Shown: positions 36,763 through 45,479, counted from the stretch's first letter. The stretch is 64,000 nucleotides of DNA from Streptomyces nymphaeiformis (GCF_014203895.1 NZ_JACHJY010000004.1:694360-758359); one strand, 5' to 3'. Numbers and translations: made by a program. Notes: generated by a model not told the origin, from the sequence alone.

Positions 36763-37503
36763 ATGGAGTGGTCGATCCAGGAGATCGCCAAGAAGGCCGG
36801 CACCACCAGCCGCACCCTCCGGCACTACGGGGAGCGCGGACTGCTGGAACCGAGCCGGATCGGCGCGAACGGTTACCGGTACTACGACCAGGCGGCGCTC
36901 GTGCGCCTGCAGCGGATCCTGCTGCTGCGCGAGCTGGGGCTCTCGCTGCCCGCCATCGCCGAGGTCCTCGCGGGGCAGCGGGACACCTCCGCCGCCCTGC
37001 GCACCCATCTCGCCCTCCTGGAGCAGGAGCGCGAGCGCATCGGACGCCAGATCGCGTCGGTGCGGACCACTCTGCGGAAGACCGAGGAAGGAGAGGAACT
37101 CATGGCCGACGAGGTGTTCGACGGTTTCGACCACACGCGGTACGAGGAGGAGGTCACCGAGCGCTGGGGCCGCGACGCGTACGAGAAGGCCGACCACTGG
37201 TGGCGCTCGCTCAGCCCCGCGCAGAAGAAGGCGTTCATGGGCGAGCAGGACGGCATCGCCCGCGACTTCGCGCGGGCGGCACGGGACGGCCTGGCCGCCG
37301 ACAGCGAGGAGGTGCAGGCGATCGCGTGGCGCCAGGTCGCGTGGCTGTCGACGACCACGACGCCGAGCAAGGAGTACCTGATCGGCCTCGGGCAGATGTA
37401 CGTCGACGACCCGCGCTTCACCGCCAACTACGACAGGCACGGCGAGGGCACCGCACTCCTCGTCCGGGACGCGATGAAGGTCTACGCGGAGCGGAACCTC
37501 TGA
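36763..37503 (+). CDS. MerR-family regulator with TIPAS effector domain (TipA-like)
   Basis: The 246-residue protein has an N-terminal MerR HTH (SIQEIAKKAGTTSRTLRHYG, residues 4-23), a coiled dimer helix (about 75-112), and a C-terminal TIPAS domain beginning FDHTRYEEEVTERWG, close in sequence to the thiopeptide-binding domain of TipA. The cysteines that bind thiostrepton in TipA are absent: there is no Cys in this protein. An internal ATG at codon 114 has its own GGAGAGG site, which could give a TipAS-like short form. The gene's own promoter carries a MerR-type operator, so autoregulation is likely. The ligand is unknown. Confidence 0.92.
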   Translation: MEWSIQEIAKKAGTTSRTLRHYGERGLLEPSRIGANGYRYYDQAALVRLQRILLLRELGLSLPAIAEVLAGQRDTSAALRTHLALLEQERERIGRQIASVRTTLRKTEEGEELMADEVFDGFDHTRYEEEVTERWGRDAYEKADHWWRSLSPAQKKAFMGEQDGIARDFARAARDGLAADSEEVQAIAWRQVAWLSTTTTPSKEYLIGLGQMYVDDPRFTANYDRHGEGTALLVRDAMKVYAERNL

Positions 37504-37588
37504 CGGACCTGTCTGAAGTAAACGGTGGCCAAAACCGTGCCTGCCTCTTTGGAGGTGCGCGGCACCCCACCGTAGTCTCACGCGCACC

Positions 37589-37972
37589 ATGAGTGACCAG
37601 AGTGTGACGGAGATGAGCCGGCGGGCGCCCGCCGTGCTCGTCCTGCTCGCGCTCCTCGCCCTCGTCGTGAGCGTCTGCCACGGCTCCCACGGGCACGTCC
37701 TGCCGCCGACCTCCGGCACCGTCACGACCGTCTCCGCCCCCGCGCTCCCGCACGGCTGCGAGCGCTCCGGGGACGCCTGGACCTTCGACGCCCACCTCCC
37801 CGCGCAGGCCGCCGCCTCCCCGCTCGCCGCGCCCGGCGCCGGCGGAGCCGCGGTCCTGCCGTACGAAGCGGACCTCCGCACCGACCCCCGCGCGCGCTGC
37901 GTACGGAACCGGGCGGGCCCCGGCCCCGAGCCGGGCAGGCTGCTGATCGCCCTCGGAGTGGACCGGAACTGA
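37589..37972 (+). CDS. Small putative exported protein
   Basis: The 127-residue product has one hydrophobic segment (APAVLVLLALLALVVSVCHG) near the N-terminus, then Pro/Ala-rich sequence with a few Cys residues. I do not recognise a family. The start is uncertain: ATG at 37589 or at 37613, neither with a strong ribosome site. It precedes the PLP enzyme gene by 64 bases in the same direction. Confidence 0.5.
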   Translation: MSDQSVTEMSRRAPAVLVLLALLALVVSVCHGSHGHVLPPTSGTVTTVSAPALPHGCERSGDAWTFDAHLPAQAAASPLAAPGAGGAAVLPYEADLRTDPRARCVRNRAGPGPEPGRLLIALGVDRN

Positions 37973-38036
37973 GCCGGGTCCCGCACTCGCGTGACCAGGT
38001 TCCCTTTCGCGTACCGACCCGAGGACGTACCCCCCC

Positions 38037-39059
38037 ATGACCGCACCACTGACGCTCTCCGTCGACGGGCAGACCGTCGGCAACACCCCCGTCCTGTGGA
38101 CGGACGACGGCTACTGGGCCAAGCTCGAAGGCTTCAACTTCGGCGGCATCAAGGACCGCGCCGCCCTCTACATGGTCGAGCAGGCCCGCCGCCGCGGCGA
38201 GCTGCGGCCCGGCGCCCCGATCGTCGAGTCGACCTCCGGGACCCTCGGTCTCGGCCTCGCCCTCGCGGGCGTGCTCCACGGCCATCCCGTGCACGTCGTC
38301 ACCGACCCCGGCCTCGAACCGATCGTCGAGCGGATGCTCGTCGCCCACGGCGCCCGCGTCCACGTCGTCCCCGAGCCCAGCCCGCGGGGCGGCTGGCAGC
38401 AGGCCCGGATGGACCGGGTCGCCGAGCTGCTCGCCGGCCTCGACGGGGCCTGGTGGCCCAACCAGTACGGGAACCCCGACAACCCCGCCGCGTACACGGG
38501 CCTCGCCGCCGAGCTGTCCGCGCAGCTCGACCGGATCGACGTCCTCGTCTGTGCGGTCGGCACCGGCGGTCACTCGGCCGGGATCTCCCGGGCGCTGCGC
38601 GCCACCTCCAGCCCGGCCCTCGAACTGGTCGGCGTGGACTCCGTGAACTCCACCGTCTTCGGCCTCCCGGCGGGCGAGCGCCTGATGCGCGGCCTCGGCT
38701 CCTCCATCCACCCGGGGAACGTCGACCACGGGGCCTTCGACGAGGTGCACTGGGTGGGCCCGGCGGAGGCGGTCCGGGCGGCCCGCCGGCTGGCCTCCCG
38801 GCAGTTCGCCACCGGTGGCTGGAGCGTCGGCGCGGTCGCGCTCGTCGCCGGCTGGCTGGCCCGCACGCGGCCGCGCGGGACCCGGATCGCGGCCGTCTTC
38901 CCGGACGGGCCGCAGCGGTACTTCGACACCGTCTTCAACGACGAGTTCTGCGCGGCGCACGGGCTGCTCGACGGACCCGTACGGGAGGACCCCGCCGCGT
39001 ACGTCTCCGACGACTCGGTCAGCGGCTGGACCCGCCGGGTCCTGGAGCGTGTCCGGTGA
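38037..39059 (+). CDS. PLP-dependent cysteine-synthase-family enzyme
   Basis: The 340-residue protein has the fold type II PLP architecture: Lys39 in GGIKDRAA as the Schiff-base residue and a glycine-rich phosphate loop AVGTGGHSAG. The substrate loop, which reads TSGNT in true O-acetylserine sulfhydrylases, reads STSGTLGLGLA here, so the usual Asn is replaced. It is therefore unlikely to be the housekeeping CysK. Its stop overlaps the start of an MFS gene, suggesting that the product is exported. Relatives include enzymes that make unusual amino acids such as diaminopropionate precursors; this is inference. Confidence 0.85.
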   Translation: MTAPLTLSVDGQTVGNTPVLWTDDGYWAKLEGFNFGGIKDRAALYMVEQARRRGELRPGAPIVESTSGTLGLGLALAGVLHGHPVHVVTDPGLEPIVERMLVAHGARVHVVPEPSPRGGWQQARMDRVAELLAGLDGAWWPNQYGNPDNPAAYTGLAAELSAQLDRIDVLVCAVGTGGHSAGISRALRATSSPALELVGVDSVNSTVFGLPAGERLMRGLGSSIHPGNVDHGAFDEVHWVGPAEAVRAARRLASRQFATGGWSVGAVALVAGWLARTRPRGTRIAAVFPDGPQRYFDTVFNDEFCAAHGLLDGPVREDPAAYVSDDSVSGWTRRVLERVR

Positions 39060-40279
39060 CGACGACGACCGCGCCCGCGAAGGGCCGGGGCGGCATCTGG
39101 AGGCAGAGCCGCACCTTCGACCCGGCCGTACGGCTGCTCTTCCTCAACCAGCTCACCATCAACCTCGGCTTCTACATGCTCATGCCGTACCTGGCCGCGC
39201 ACCTCGCGGACGGGCTCGGCATGGCCGCCTGGGCCGTCGGGCTCGTCCTCGGCGCGCGGAACCTGTCCCAGCAGGGCATGTTCCTCGTCGGCGGGGCGCT
39301 CGCCGACCGGCTCGGCTTCAAGCCGCTCATCGTCGCCGGCTGCGCGCTGCGGACGGTCGGCTTCGGGGCGCTCGCCTTCGCGCAGTCGCTGCCGATGCTG
39401 ATCGCCGCCTCGCTCGCGACGGGCCTCGCGGGCGCGCTCTTCAACCCTGCCGTGCGGGCCTGTCTCGCGGCGGAGGCGGGGGAGGAGCGCCGGGTGGAGG
39501 CCTTCGCGCTGTTCAACGCGTACTACCAGGCGGGCATCCTGCTCGGGCCGCTCGTCGGGGTGGCCCTGACGGGGGTGTCGTTCCGGCTGACGTGCGTGGT
39601 CGCGGCGGTGCTGTTCGCCGGCCTGACCCTCGTACAGCTCCGGTACATGCCCGTACGGGCCGTGGCCGAACCGGCCGCGAAGGGGGAGCGGGGGCAGTTC
39701 CGCACGGTGCTCGCCCACCGCACGTTCTGGCTCTTCTCGCTCGCCATGACCGGCTCGTACGTGCTGTCCTTCCAGGTCTATCTGGCGCTGCCGCTCGCGG
39801 CGGGCGGTACGGGGGTGACGACCGCGCTGTTCGTCGTCTCGGCGCTCGTCGCGCTCGCCGGGCAGCTGCGGATCACGGCCTGGACCCGGCGCCGGCTCAG
39901 CCGGGAGCGGTGTCTCGTCCTCGGGCTCGCGCTGATGGGCGGGGCGTTCCTCGTGCCGGCCGCCCTGGGGCGCGGCCCGGTGGGGCTGCTGCTGTGCGCG
40001 GCGGTCCTGGCCGTCGCGAACGCGGTGCTCTACCCGTACGAGATGGACACCGTCGTCGCCCTGTCCCGGGGACGCTGGGTCGCCACCCACTACGGGCTCT
40101 ACAACACGGTGTGCGGGATCGGGATCACCCTGGGGAACCTGGGGACGGGCGCGCTCCTCGACGTCACCGGCTGGTCGGCGGTCCCGTGGCTCGCGCTGTG
40201 CGCGGTGGGCCTGGGGTGCGCGGCGGCGATGGCGCTGCTCGCCCGGGGCGGACGGCTCGCGGAGGCCGGGGCTCCCTAG
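39056..40279 (+). CDS. MFS transporter coupled to the PLP enzyme
   Basis: The 407-residue membrane protein has about twelve hydrophobic spans, starting with LLFLNQLTINLGFYMLMPYL, and the MFS loop 2-3 signature ADRLGFKP. Its GTG lies within the stop of the PLP enzyme gene (GTGA overlap), so they are translated together. Drug or metabolite export fits the family; the direction and substrate are inferred from the partner. A perfect 24-bp duplication spans its stop codon. Confidence 0.9.
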   Translation: MTTTTAPAKGRGGIWRQSRTFDPAVRLLFLNQLTINLGFYMLMPYLAAHLADGLGMAAWAVGLVLGARNLSQQGMFLVGGALADRLGFKPLIVAGCALRTVGFGALAFAQSLPMLIAASLATGLAGALFNPAVRACLAAEAGEERRVEAFALFNAYYQAGILLGPLVGVALTGVSFRLTCVVAAVLFAGLTLVQLRYMPVRAVAEPAAKGERGQFRTVLAHRTFWLFSLAMTGSYVLSFQVYLALPLAAGGTGVTTALFVVSALVALAGQLRITAWTRRRLSRERCLVLGLALMGGAFLVPAALGRGPVGLLLCAAVLAVANAVLYPYEMDTVVALSRGRWVATHYGLYNTVCGIGITLGNLGTGALLDVTGWSAVPWLALCAVGLGCAAAMALLARGGRLAEAGAP

Positions 40280-40302
40280 CTCGCGGAGGCCGGGGCTCCC
40301 TA
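40255..40302. repeat. Perfect 24-bp tandem duplication across the MFS stop codon
   Basis: Bases 40255-40278 are repeated exactly at 40279-40302. The first copy contains the last codons and the TAG stop, and the second repeats them in frame, so a read-through protein would gain only the same eight residues again. Confidence 0.95.
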
Positions 40303-40414
40303 GGGGTGTACGCCCACTCGGCCCCGTGGGAGTCGCCGCCCCGGGCGGCGGCGGCCACCCTGGAAGGGTGCGGTGCGGACCGCGCGCCGGTCGGACCCGG
40401 GCAGGAGAGCACAG

Positions 40415-41626
40415 GTGGGGCACCCCCTAGGAGCGGCGGGCGGAGGGCGGCGGGGCGGTGAGGGCCGGCCCGAGTACAGCGGCGCCCGGCGGTTCATCCG
40501 CGCGCTGCCCCCGCTGATCATCGTGGGCGGTGTCGTCTTCGACCTGGCGACACCGCCCGAGTACACGGCGGCGCCGCTCTTCTCCGCCGCCCCGCTGGTC
40601 GCCGCCCCCTTCTTCTCCTTCCTGACGACCCTGCTCACCGGGATCGCCGCGGTCCTCGCCTCGATCGGGCTGCACTCCTACAACGGCACCGTCGACGAGG
40701 TCGCGTCCCTCACCGAGACCCTGACGGTGGTCACCGTCTCCGCGCTCGCCCTCCTCATCAACCGGGTCGTGCGCCGCAGCGGCGAGCGGCTCGCCTCGGC
40801 GCGGGTCATCGCGGAGACCGCGCAGAAGGCGGTGCTGCCGACGCCCGACGAGCGGATCGGCGGGCTGCAGTGCGCGGCGCGGTACGAGGCGGCGCAGGCC
40901 GACGCGTTCATCGGCGGTGACCTGTTCGCCGTCCAGGACACCCCGCACGGGGTGCGGCTCGTCGTCGGGGACGTCCGGGGCAAGGGGATGGACGCGGTCG
41001 AGGCCGTCGCCGTCGTCATCGGCTCCTTCCGGGAGGTGGCCGAGCAGGAGCGGACCCTGGAGGGGGTGGCGCGGCGACTCGAACGGGCGCTCGCCCGGGA
41101 GGGCACCCGTCGGCACGGGCTCGACGCCTTCGAGGGGTTCACCACGGCCGTGCTCGCCGAGATCCCGCGCGGCGACGGGAGCGGGACCTTCGACGGTTTC
41201 GTACGGGTCGTCAACCGCGGGCATCCGCCGCCGCTGATGCTGTACGCGGACGGGCGGCTCGACACCCTGGAGCCGGGCGAGGCGGCGCTGCCGCTCGGCA
41301 TGGGCGACCTGGCGGCGTGGCCGGACCGGGCCGAGGCGCGGCCGTTCCCGGCGGGCGCGACGCTCCTCTTCTACACGGACGGCCTCTCGGAGGCGCGGGA
41401 CGCGCGGGGCGTCTTCTACGATCCGGCGGCGCGGCTCGCCGGGCGGATCTTCCCGGGACCCGAGGAACTGCTCGACGCGCTCGTGGACGACGTACGGCTC
41501 CACACGGGCGGCGGGTCGACGGACGACATGGCGCTGCTCGCGGTGAGCCGCCCCGCGACGGGGCAGCCCGAGCGGCGGCGGACGATGCCGGTGGTGCCGC
41601 CGGGCGGGCCCGGTCACCGGCCGTAG
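40415..41626 (+). CDS. Membrane PP2C (SpoIIE-type) serine phosphatase
   Basis: The 403-residue protein has an N-terminal membrane part with about three or four spans (FIRALPPLIIVGGVVF, then PLVAAPFFSFLTTLLTGIAAV and a third near TVVTVSALALLIN) and a C-terminal PP2C-like phosphatase domain. The acidic metal sites are visible in AFIGGDLFAV, VVGDVRGKGMDAVEA, LLFYTDGLSEARD and GGSTDDMALLAV. Such phosphatases usually act on anti-sigma-factor antagonists. The GTG at 40415 has AGGAG seven bases upstream. No anti-sigma or antagonist gene is adjacent. Confidence 0.9.
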   Translation: MGHPLGAAGGGRRGGEGRPEYSGARRFIRALPPLIIVGGVVFDLATPPEYTAAPLFSAAPLVAAPFFSFLTTLLTGIAAVLASIGLHSYNGTVDEVASLTETLTVVTVSALALLINRVVRRSGERLASARVIAETAQKAVLPTPDERIGGLQCAARYEAAQADAFIGGDLFAVQDTPHGVRLVVGDVRGKGMDAVEAVAVVIGSFREVAEQERTLEGVARRLERALAREGTRRHGLDAFEGFTTAVLAEIPRGDGSGTFDGFVRVVNRGHPPPLMLYADGRLDTLEPGEAALPLGMGDLAAWPDRAEARPFPAGATLLFYTDGLSEARDARGVFYDPAARLAGRIFPGPEELLDALVDDVRLHTGGGSTDDMALLAVSRPATGQPERRRTMPVVPPGGPGHRP

Positions 41627-41997
41627 TCGAGAGGTGTCACTGCGATAACAATTGACACAACGTCAGATCGCGCGGGTTTTCCCATCAGTCCCTTACGCCT
41701 TGCTGAAGGGGGGTCAACTCGGGCGATACTCCCTCAATTCAATGAATGATCAAGAGGGACGGGCTTGGAATCGGGACCCCCTGTCTATTAACGTTCGATA
41801 ACGCAGCGCGGTCGTCCCAGCCGTCGCAAGAGGCGGCACCGTGCGCACGCGCCGAATCCTGAAAAGGAACCGGGGAACCACCACTTGGGGTGAATCGGAC
41901 GCCTTCGTCCCGTACGAAGGGGCCCGTAGGAGACCTTCCTGCTCCGAACCCGTCAGCTAACCCGGTAGGCGAGAAGGAAGGAAAGGAGCGCGCCCCC
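41627..41997 (+). other. Long 5' region of the M23 peptidase gene
   Basis: This 371-base stretch has no gene. Its right half is the c-di-AMP riboswitch (41806-41972). The left half is less GC-rich and includes TTGACA at 41653 and a small CGTT-CGAT-AACG dyad at 41792-41803. It should hold the promoter, which I cannot fix exactly. Confidence 0.6.
41806..41972 (+). ncRNA. c-di-AMP riboswitch (ydaO-yuaA type)
   Basis: The leader has the conserved pieces of the ydaO class in order: GCCGAATCCTGAAAAGGAAC, CGGGGAACC, TTGGGGTGAATC, then TCCGAACCCGTCAGCTAACC and CGGTAGGCG. In Streptomyces such riboswitches stand before cell-wall hydrolase genes and turn them off when c-di-AMP is high. Here it is followed after 25 bases by the start of an M23 peptidase gene, with an AAGGAG site between. 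The variable stem at 41917-41930 (CTTCG...CGAAG) matches the expected insert hairpin. Confidence 0.93.
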
Positions 41998-43113
41998 GTG
42001 GCGTCCAACACCCCCGCACCCGAAGCCCCCTTCGATGCTTTCGGTGGCGGTGCTGGTCCCTCCGCCCCCGCCACCGAGTGGAACCCCACCGAGGGCTCCC
42101 TCCGCGCCGAGAGCCGCTCCGGCGGCCGGCACCGGGTCGTCAAGCAGCGCTCCAACTTCGCCCGTTCCTCCACCGTCCTCGGCGTCGGCGTCATCGCGGC
42201 CGTCGGCGCGGGAGGCCTCGCCACCGCGCAGGAGAAGCCCCCGGTCGCCATATCGCTGCCGGACCTCCCGGACCTGAACCTGCCGGACCCGCACGACCTC
42301 CCCGGCGTCGGCGACCTCCTCCCCGGCGAGGACAGCGCGCCGGTCAGCGCGGACCGCGCCAACCCGAACCCGCTCACCGCCGCCACGTACACCACCGCGG
42401 ACGACCAGGCGACCGGACAGGCCGAGCAGACCACCGCCGCCATGCCCGCCGCCGGCGAGGCCCTGCGCGCCCGCATCCTCCAGCAGGCCGAGCAGCAGCA
42501 GGCCTCCGCCGACGCCGCCGAGAAGGCCGCGGCGGAGAAGGCGGCCGCCGAGAAGGCCGCCGCGGAGGCCGTGGCCAAGGAGGCGGCCGCGGAGAAGGCC
42601 GCCGCCGACGCGAAGGCGAAGGCCGAGGCGGAAGCCAAGGCGAAGGCCGAGGCCGAGGCCAAGGCGAAGGCGGAAGCGGCGGCCGAGGCCGAGCGCCTCG
42701 CCAAGCTCGCCGCCAGCTACTCGCTGCCGGTCTCCTCGTACACCCTCACCGCCACCTACATGCAGTCCGGCTCGATGTGGTCCTCCGGCTACCACACCGG
42801 TCTCGACTTCGCCGCCCCCACGGGCACCCCGCTCAAGGCGGTCCACGGTGCGACCGTGAAGTCGGCCGGCTGGTCCGGCTCCTACGGCTACCGCGTCGTC
42901 CTGGAGATGGAGGACGGCACCGAGGTCTGGTACTGCCACATGTCGTCCATGACGGTCAGCGCCGGCCAGACCGTGTCCACCGGCGAGACCATCGGCCGCG
43001 TCGGCGCCACCGGCAACGTCACCGGCCCCCACCTCCACATGGAGGTCCACACCCCCGGCGGCGACGGCATCGACCCGATGGCCTGGCTCCAGTCCAAGGG
43101 CATCAACCCCTGA
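41998..43113 (+). CDS. M23 (LytM) family peptidoglycan endopeptidase
   Basis: The 371-residue protein has a long N-terminal region, one membrane or signal segment (STVLGVGVIAAVGAGGLATA), an acidic LPDLPDLNLPD stretch, a long Ala/Lys/Glu coiled coil (about residues 160-240), and a C-terminal LytM domain. The zinc ligands appear as H266xxxD270 in YHTGLDF and H345-x-H347 in PHLHMEVH. It is exported to cut peptidoglycan cross-links. The GTG at 41998 follows AAGGAG and the c-di-AMP riboswitch, so its expression is set by c-di-AMP. Confidence 0.95.
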   Translation: MASNTPAPEAPFDAFGGGAGPSAPATEWNPTEGSLRAESRSGGRHRVVKQRSNFARSSTVLGVGVIAAVGAGGLATAQEKPPVAISLPDLPDLNLPDPHDLPGVGDLLPGEDSAPVSADRANPNPLTAATYTTADDQATGQAEQTTAAMPAAGEALRARILQQAEQQQASADAAEKAAAEKAAAEKAAAEAVAKEAAAEKAAADAKAKAEAEAKAKAEAEAKAKAEAAAEAERLAKLAASYSLPVSSYTLTATYMQSGSMWSSGYHTGLDFAAPTGTPLKAVHGATVKSAGWSGSYGYRVVLEMEDGTEVWYCHMSSMTVSAGQTVSTGETIGRVGATGNVTGPHLHMEVHTPGGDGIDPMAWLQSKGINP

Positions 43114-43159
43114 GGCCCCGACCCCTGGGAACCTGCACGGAATAGGACCGGCGGAGAGA

Positions 43160-44122
43160 ATGGTTGATCCTTCTATGACCTCTCTCCGCCCGCTGGGCTC
43201 CTCCGACCTGCACGTCTTCCCCGTGGCCCTGGGCGGCAACGTCTTCGGCTGGACCGCCGACGAGGCGGAGTCCTTCGCCGTCCTCGACGCCTACGCCGCC
43301 GCCGGCGGCAACTTCGTCGACTCCGCCGACGTCTACTCCGCCTGGGCCGAAGGCAACGAGGGCGGCGAGTCCGAGACCGTCATCGGCCGCTGGATGGCCT
43401 CCCGGGGCAACCGCTCCGACATCGTCGTCGCCACCAAGGTGGGCGCCCACCCCCGCTTCAAGGGCCTCTCCGCCCCCACGATCAAGGCCGCCGCGGAGGA
43501 GTCGCTGCGCCGCCTCGGCACCGACCACATCGACCTCTACTACACGCACTTCGACGACGAGTCCGTCCCGGTCGAGGAGATCGTCACCGCCCTCGACCAG
43601 CTGGTGAAGGACGGCAAGGTGCGCGCCGTCGCCGCCTCCAACATCTCCCCGGAGCGGCTGCGGGCCTCCCTCGACTTCGCCGAGGCCGAGGGCCTCACCC
43701 GGTACGTCGCCCTCCAGCCGCACTACAACCTGGTCTCCCGCGACACCTACGAAGGCCCGCTCCTGGAGACCGTCGAGAAGGCCGGGCTCTCCGCCGTCCC
43801 GTACTACGGGCTCGCCGCCGGCTTCCTCACCGGCAAGTACCGTCCCGGCGCCGGCGTCGACAGCGTCCGCGCCTCCGGCGCCGCCAAGCACCTGGACACC
43901 GAGCGGGGCCGGGCCGTGCTCTCCGCGCTCGACACGGTCGCCGCGGCGCACGAGACCGAGCTCGCCACCGTCGCCCTCGCCTGGCTCGCCGCCCGGCCCA
44001 CCGTCGCCGCGCCGATCGCCTCGGCCCGCACGGTCGAACAGCTTCCGGCCCTCGTCGCGGCGGCGGACCTGACGCTGACGGAGGCCGAACTGACCCTCCT
44101 CACGGAGGCCTCGGCGATCTAG
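43160..44122 (+). CDS. Aldo/keto reductase
   Basis: The 320-residue NADPH-dependent oxidoreductase has the TIM-barrel aldo/keto reductase layout: FVDSADVYSAW with catalytic Asp and Tyr, VVATKVG with the Lys, and YYTHFDDESVPVEE with the His. Cofactor residues lie near IASARTVEQL. The start is uncertain: ATG 43160 has GGAG only three bases upstream and ATG 43175 has it 18 bases upstream; I give the longer form. The substrate is unknown. Its TAG stop shares the CTAG tetramer with the convergent PrsW-like gene. Confidence 0.92.
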   Translation: MVDPSMTSLRPLGSSDLHVFPVALGGNVFGWTADEAESFAVLDAYAAAGGNFVDSADVYSAWAEGNEGGESETVIGRWMASRGNRSDIVVATKVGAHPRFKGLSAPTIKAAAEESLRRLGTDHIDLYYTHFDDESVPVEEIVTALDQLVKDGKVRAVAASNISPERLRASLDFAEAEGLTRYVALQPHYNLVSRDTYEGPLLETVEKAGLSAVPYYGLAAGFLTGKYRPGAGVDSVRASGAAKHLDTERGRAVLSALDTVAAAHETELATVALAWLAARPTVAAPIASARTVEQLPALVAAADLTLTEAELTLLTEASAI

Positions 44123-45423
44123 CTCCGGTACGGGTTGTAGCCGTCGTAGTCCAGGTACTGCGGCGGCGCCCAGGCCCGGCCCGTCGCCCGGGCCGCGTAC
44201 GTCAGTGCCGGGGAGGCCACCGCGCGGCGCTGCCACAGGTGGTGGAGGAGCTCCTGCTCCCGGGCCGGGAAATCGGGGCCGGCCGTGCCGCGCCGGGCCC
44301 GGTCCCGCAGGAACGCGAGGGTCGTCGCGAAGGACTCGTACTCGCCGACCGCCCGCGCGGCCGGCGGGCCGTACGTCCGGGCGGCGAACGCGCGGGCCAT
44401 CTGCCGGGCCCGCATCGAGGACAGCGCGAGCGGCTCGGTCGGCGCGAGCCAGCCGGCCGCCGCGTACGCCGGGAGCTCCCCGGATATCGTGCGCAGCTCG
44501 CGCTGCCGGCTCCACACCGCCAGCCAGGTCAGCAGGCCGAACGCCGGAACCATCAGCGCCCCGTACACCAGGTAGAAGGCCAGCGGGCCGCCGAAGGTCG
44601 CCGAGCCGTTCCAGGCGGAGTGCAGGCTCATCGCGAGCAGCAGCCCGGCCAGCGGCAGCAGCACCCGGCGCAGCCGCTTCCCGGGCGGGGCGAGGGCGGC
44701 GAAGCCGAAGCCGATGCCGGTGAGCACGGTGAACAGCGGATGCGCGAACGGCGACATCACGACCCGTACGAAGAAGGTCCCGGCGGTCACCATGCCGATG
44801 CCGGAGCCGAACTCCTGGTCCTCGCCGAAGGCGTTGCCGAGATAGAGGATGTTCTCGGTGAAGGCGAAGCCGGTCGCGGTGAAACCGGCGACCACCACCC
44901 CGTCGACGAGACCGCCGAAGTCCCTCCTGCGGAAGAGGAACAGCAGCAGGATCGCGGCGGCCTTGGCGCTCTCCTCCACCACCGGGGCGATGACGGTGGC
45001 CCCGAGGTTGTCGGCGGAGTCCGGGTCGGCCGTGGCCGTGGCGATCCAGTGGACCGCGAAGGAGTTCGCCAGGATCGCGACGAGCGCGGCCGCGAAGGCG
45101 CCCCAGGCGAAGGCGAACAGCATGTTCTTCCAGGGGCCCGGCTCCACCCGGTCGAGCCAGCGGAACGCCGACATCAGCAGTGGTACGGGAAGCACGGCCA
45201 GGCCCAGACCGACGAGGAAGCCCTGCGTGCCGGTCTGCTCGCGCACCAGGGCCAGGATCACCAGGGCGCACAGCGCGAGCAGCGTCACGACGGTGACCGC
45301 GCGGACCAGCCGGCTGCGCCAGAAGGCCCGGCGCGGCCGGTAGCGCCACTGCGAGCGGTCCGCGGCGGCGGGGAAGTCCGGCTCCTCGGTGTCGCGGTGC
45401 GGGACGGGAACGGAGTTCGACAC
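44119..45423 (-). CDS. PrsW-family intramembrane metalloprotease
   Basis: The 434-residue membrane protein has about eight or nine spans and the PrsW motifs: VVEESAK with two glutamates, then GFAFTENILYLGNA with Glu-Asn, and a later histidine in SPFAHPLFTVLTG and LHSAWNG. PrsW cleaves anti-sigma factors in B. subtilis; related proteins are common in actinobacteria with unknown targets. The GTG at 45423 is preceded by AGGG. It may be the last gene of a run on the minus strand after trmB. Confidence 0.88.
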   Translation of the reverse strand: MSNSVPVPHRDTEEPDFPAAADRSQWRYRPRRAFWRSRLVRAVTVVTLLALCALVILALVREQTGTQGFLVGLGLAVLPVPLLMSAFRWLDRVEPGPWKNMLFAFAWGAFAAALVAILANSFAVHWIATATADPDSADNLGATVIAPVVEESAKAAAILLLFLFRRRDFGGLVDGVVVAGFTATGFAFTENILYLGNAFGEDQEFGSGIGMVTAGTFFVRVVMSPFAHPLFTVLTGIGFGFAALAPPGKRLRRVLLPLAGLLLAMSLHSAWNGSATFGGPLAFYLVYGALMVPAFGLLTWLAVWSRQRELRTISGELPAYAAAGWLAPTEPLALSSMRARQMARAFAARTYGPPAARAVGEYESFATTLAFLRDRARRGTAGPDFPAREQELLHHLWQRRAVASPALTYAARATGRAWAPPQYLDYDGYNPYRS

Positions 45424-45479
45424 GTGAGCGACCCTAACGACCGCCACCGACACCGGTCGACGGAGTAAGCCGCTCCCCG

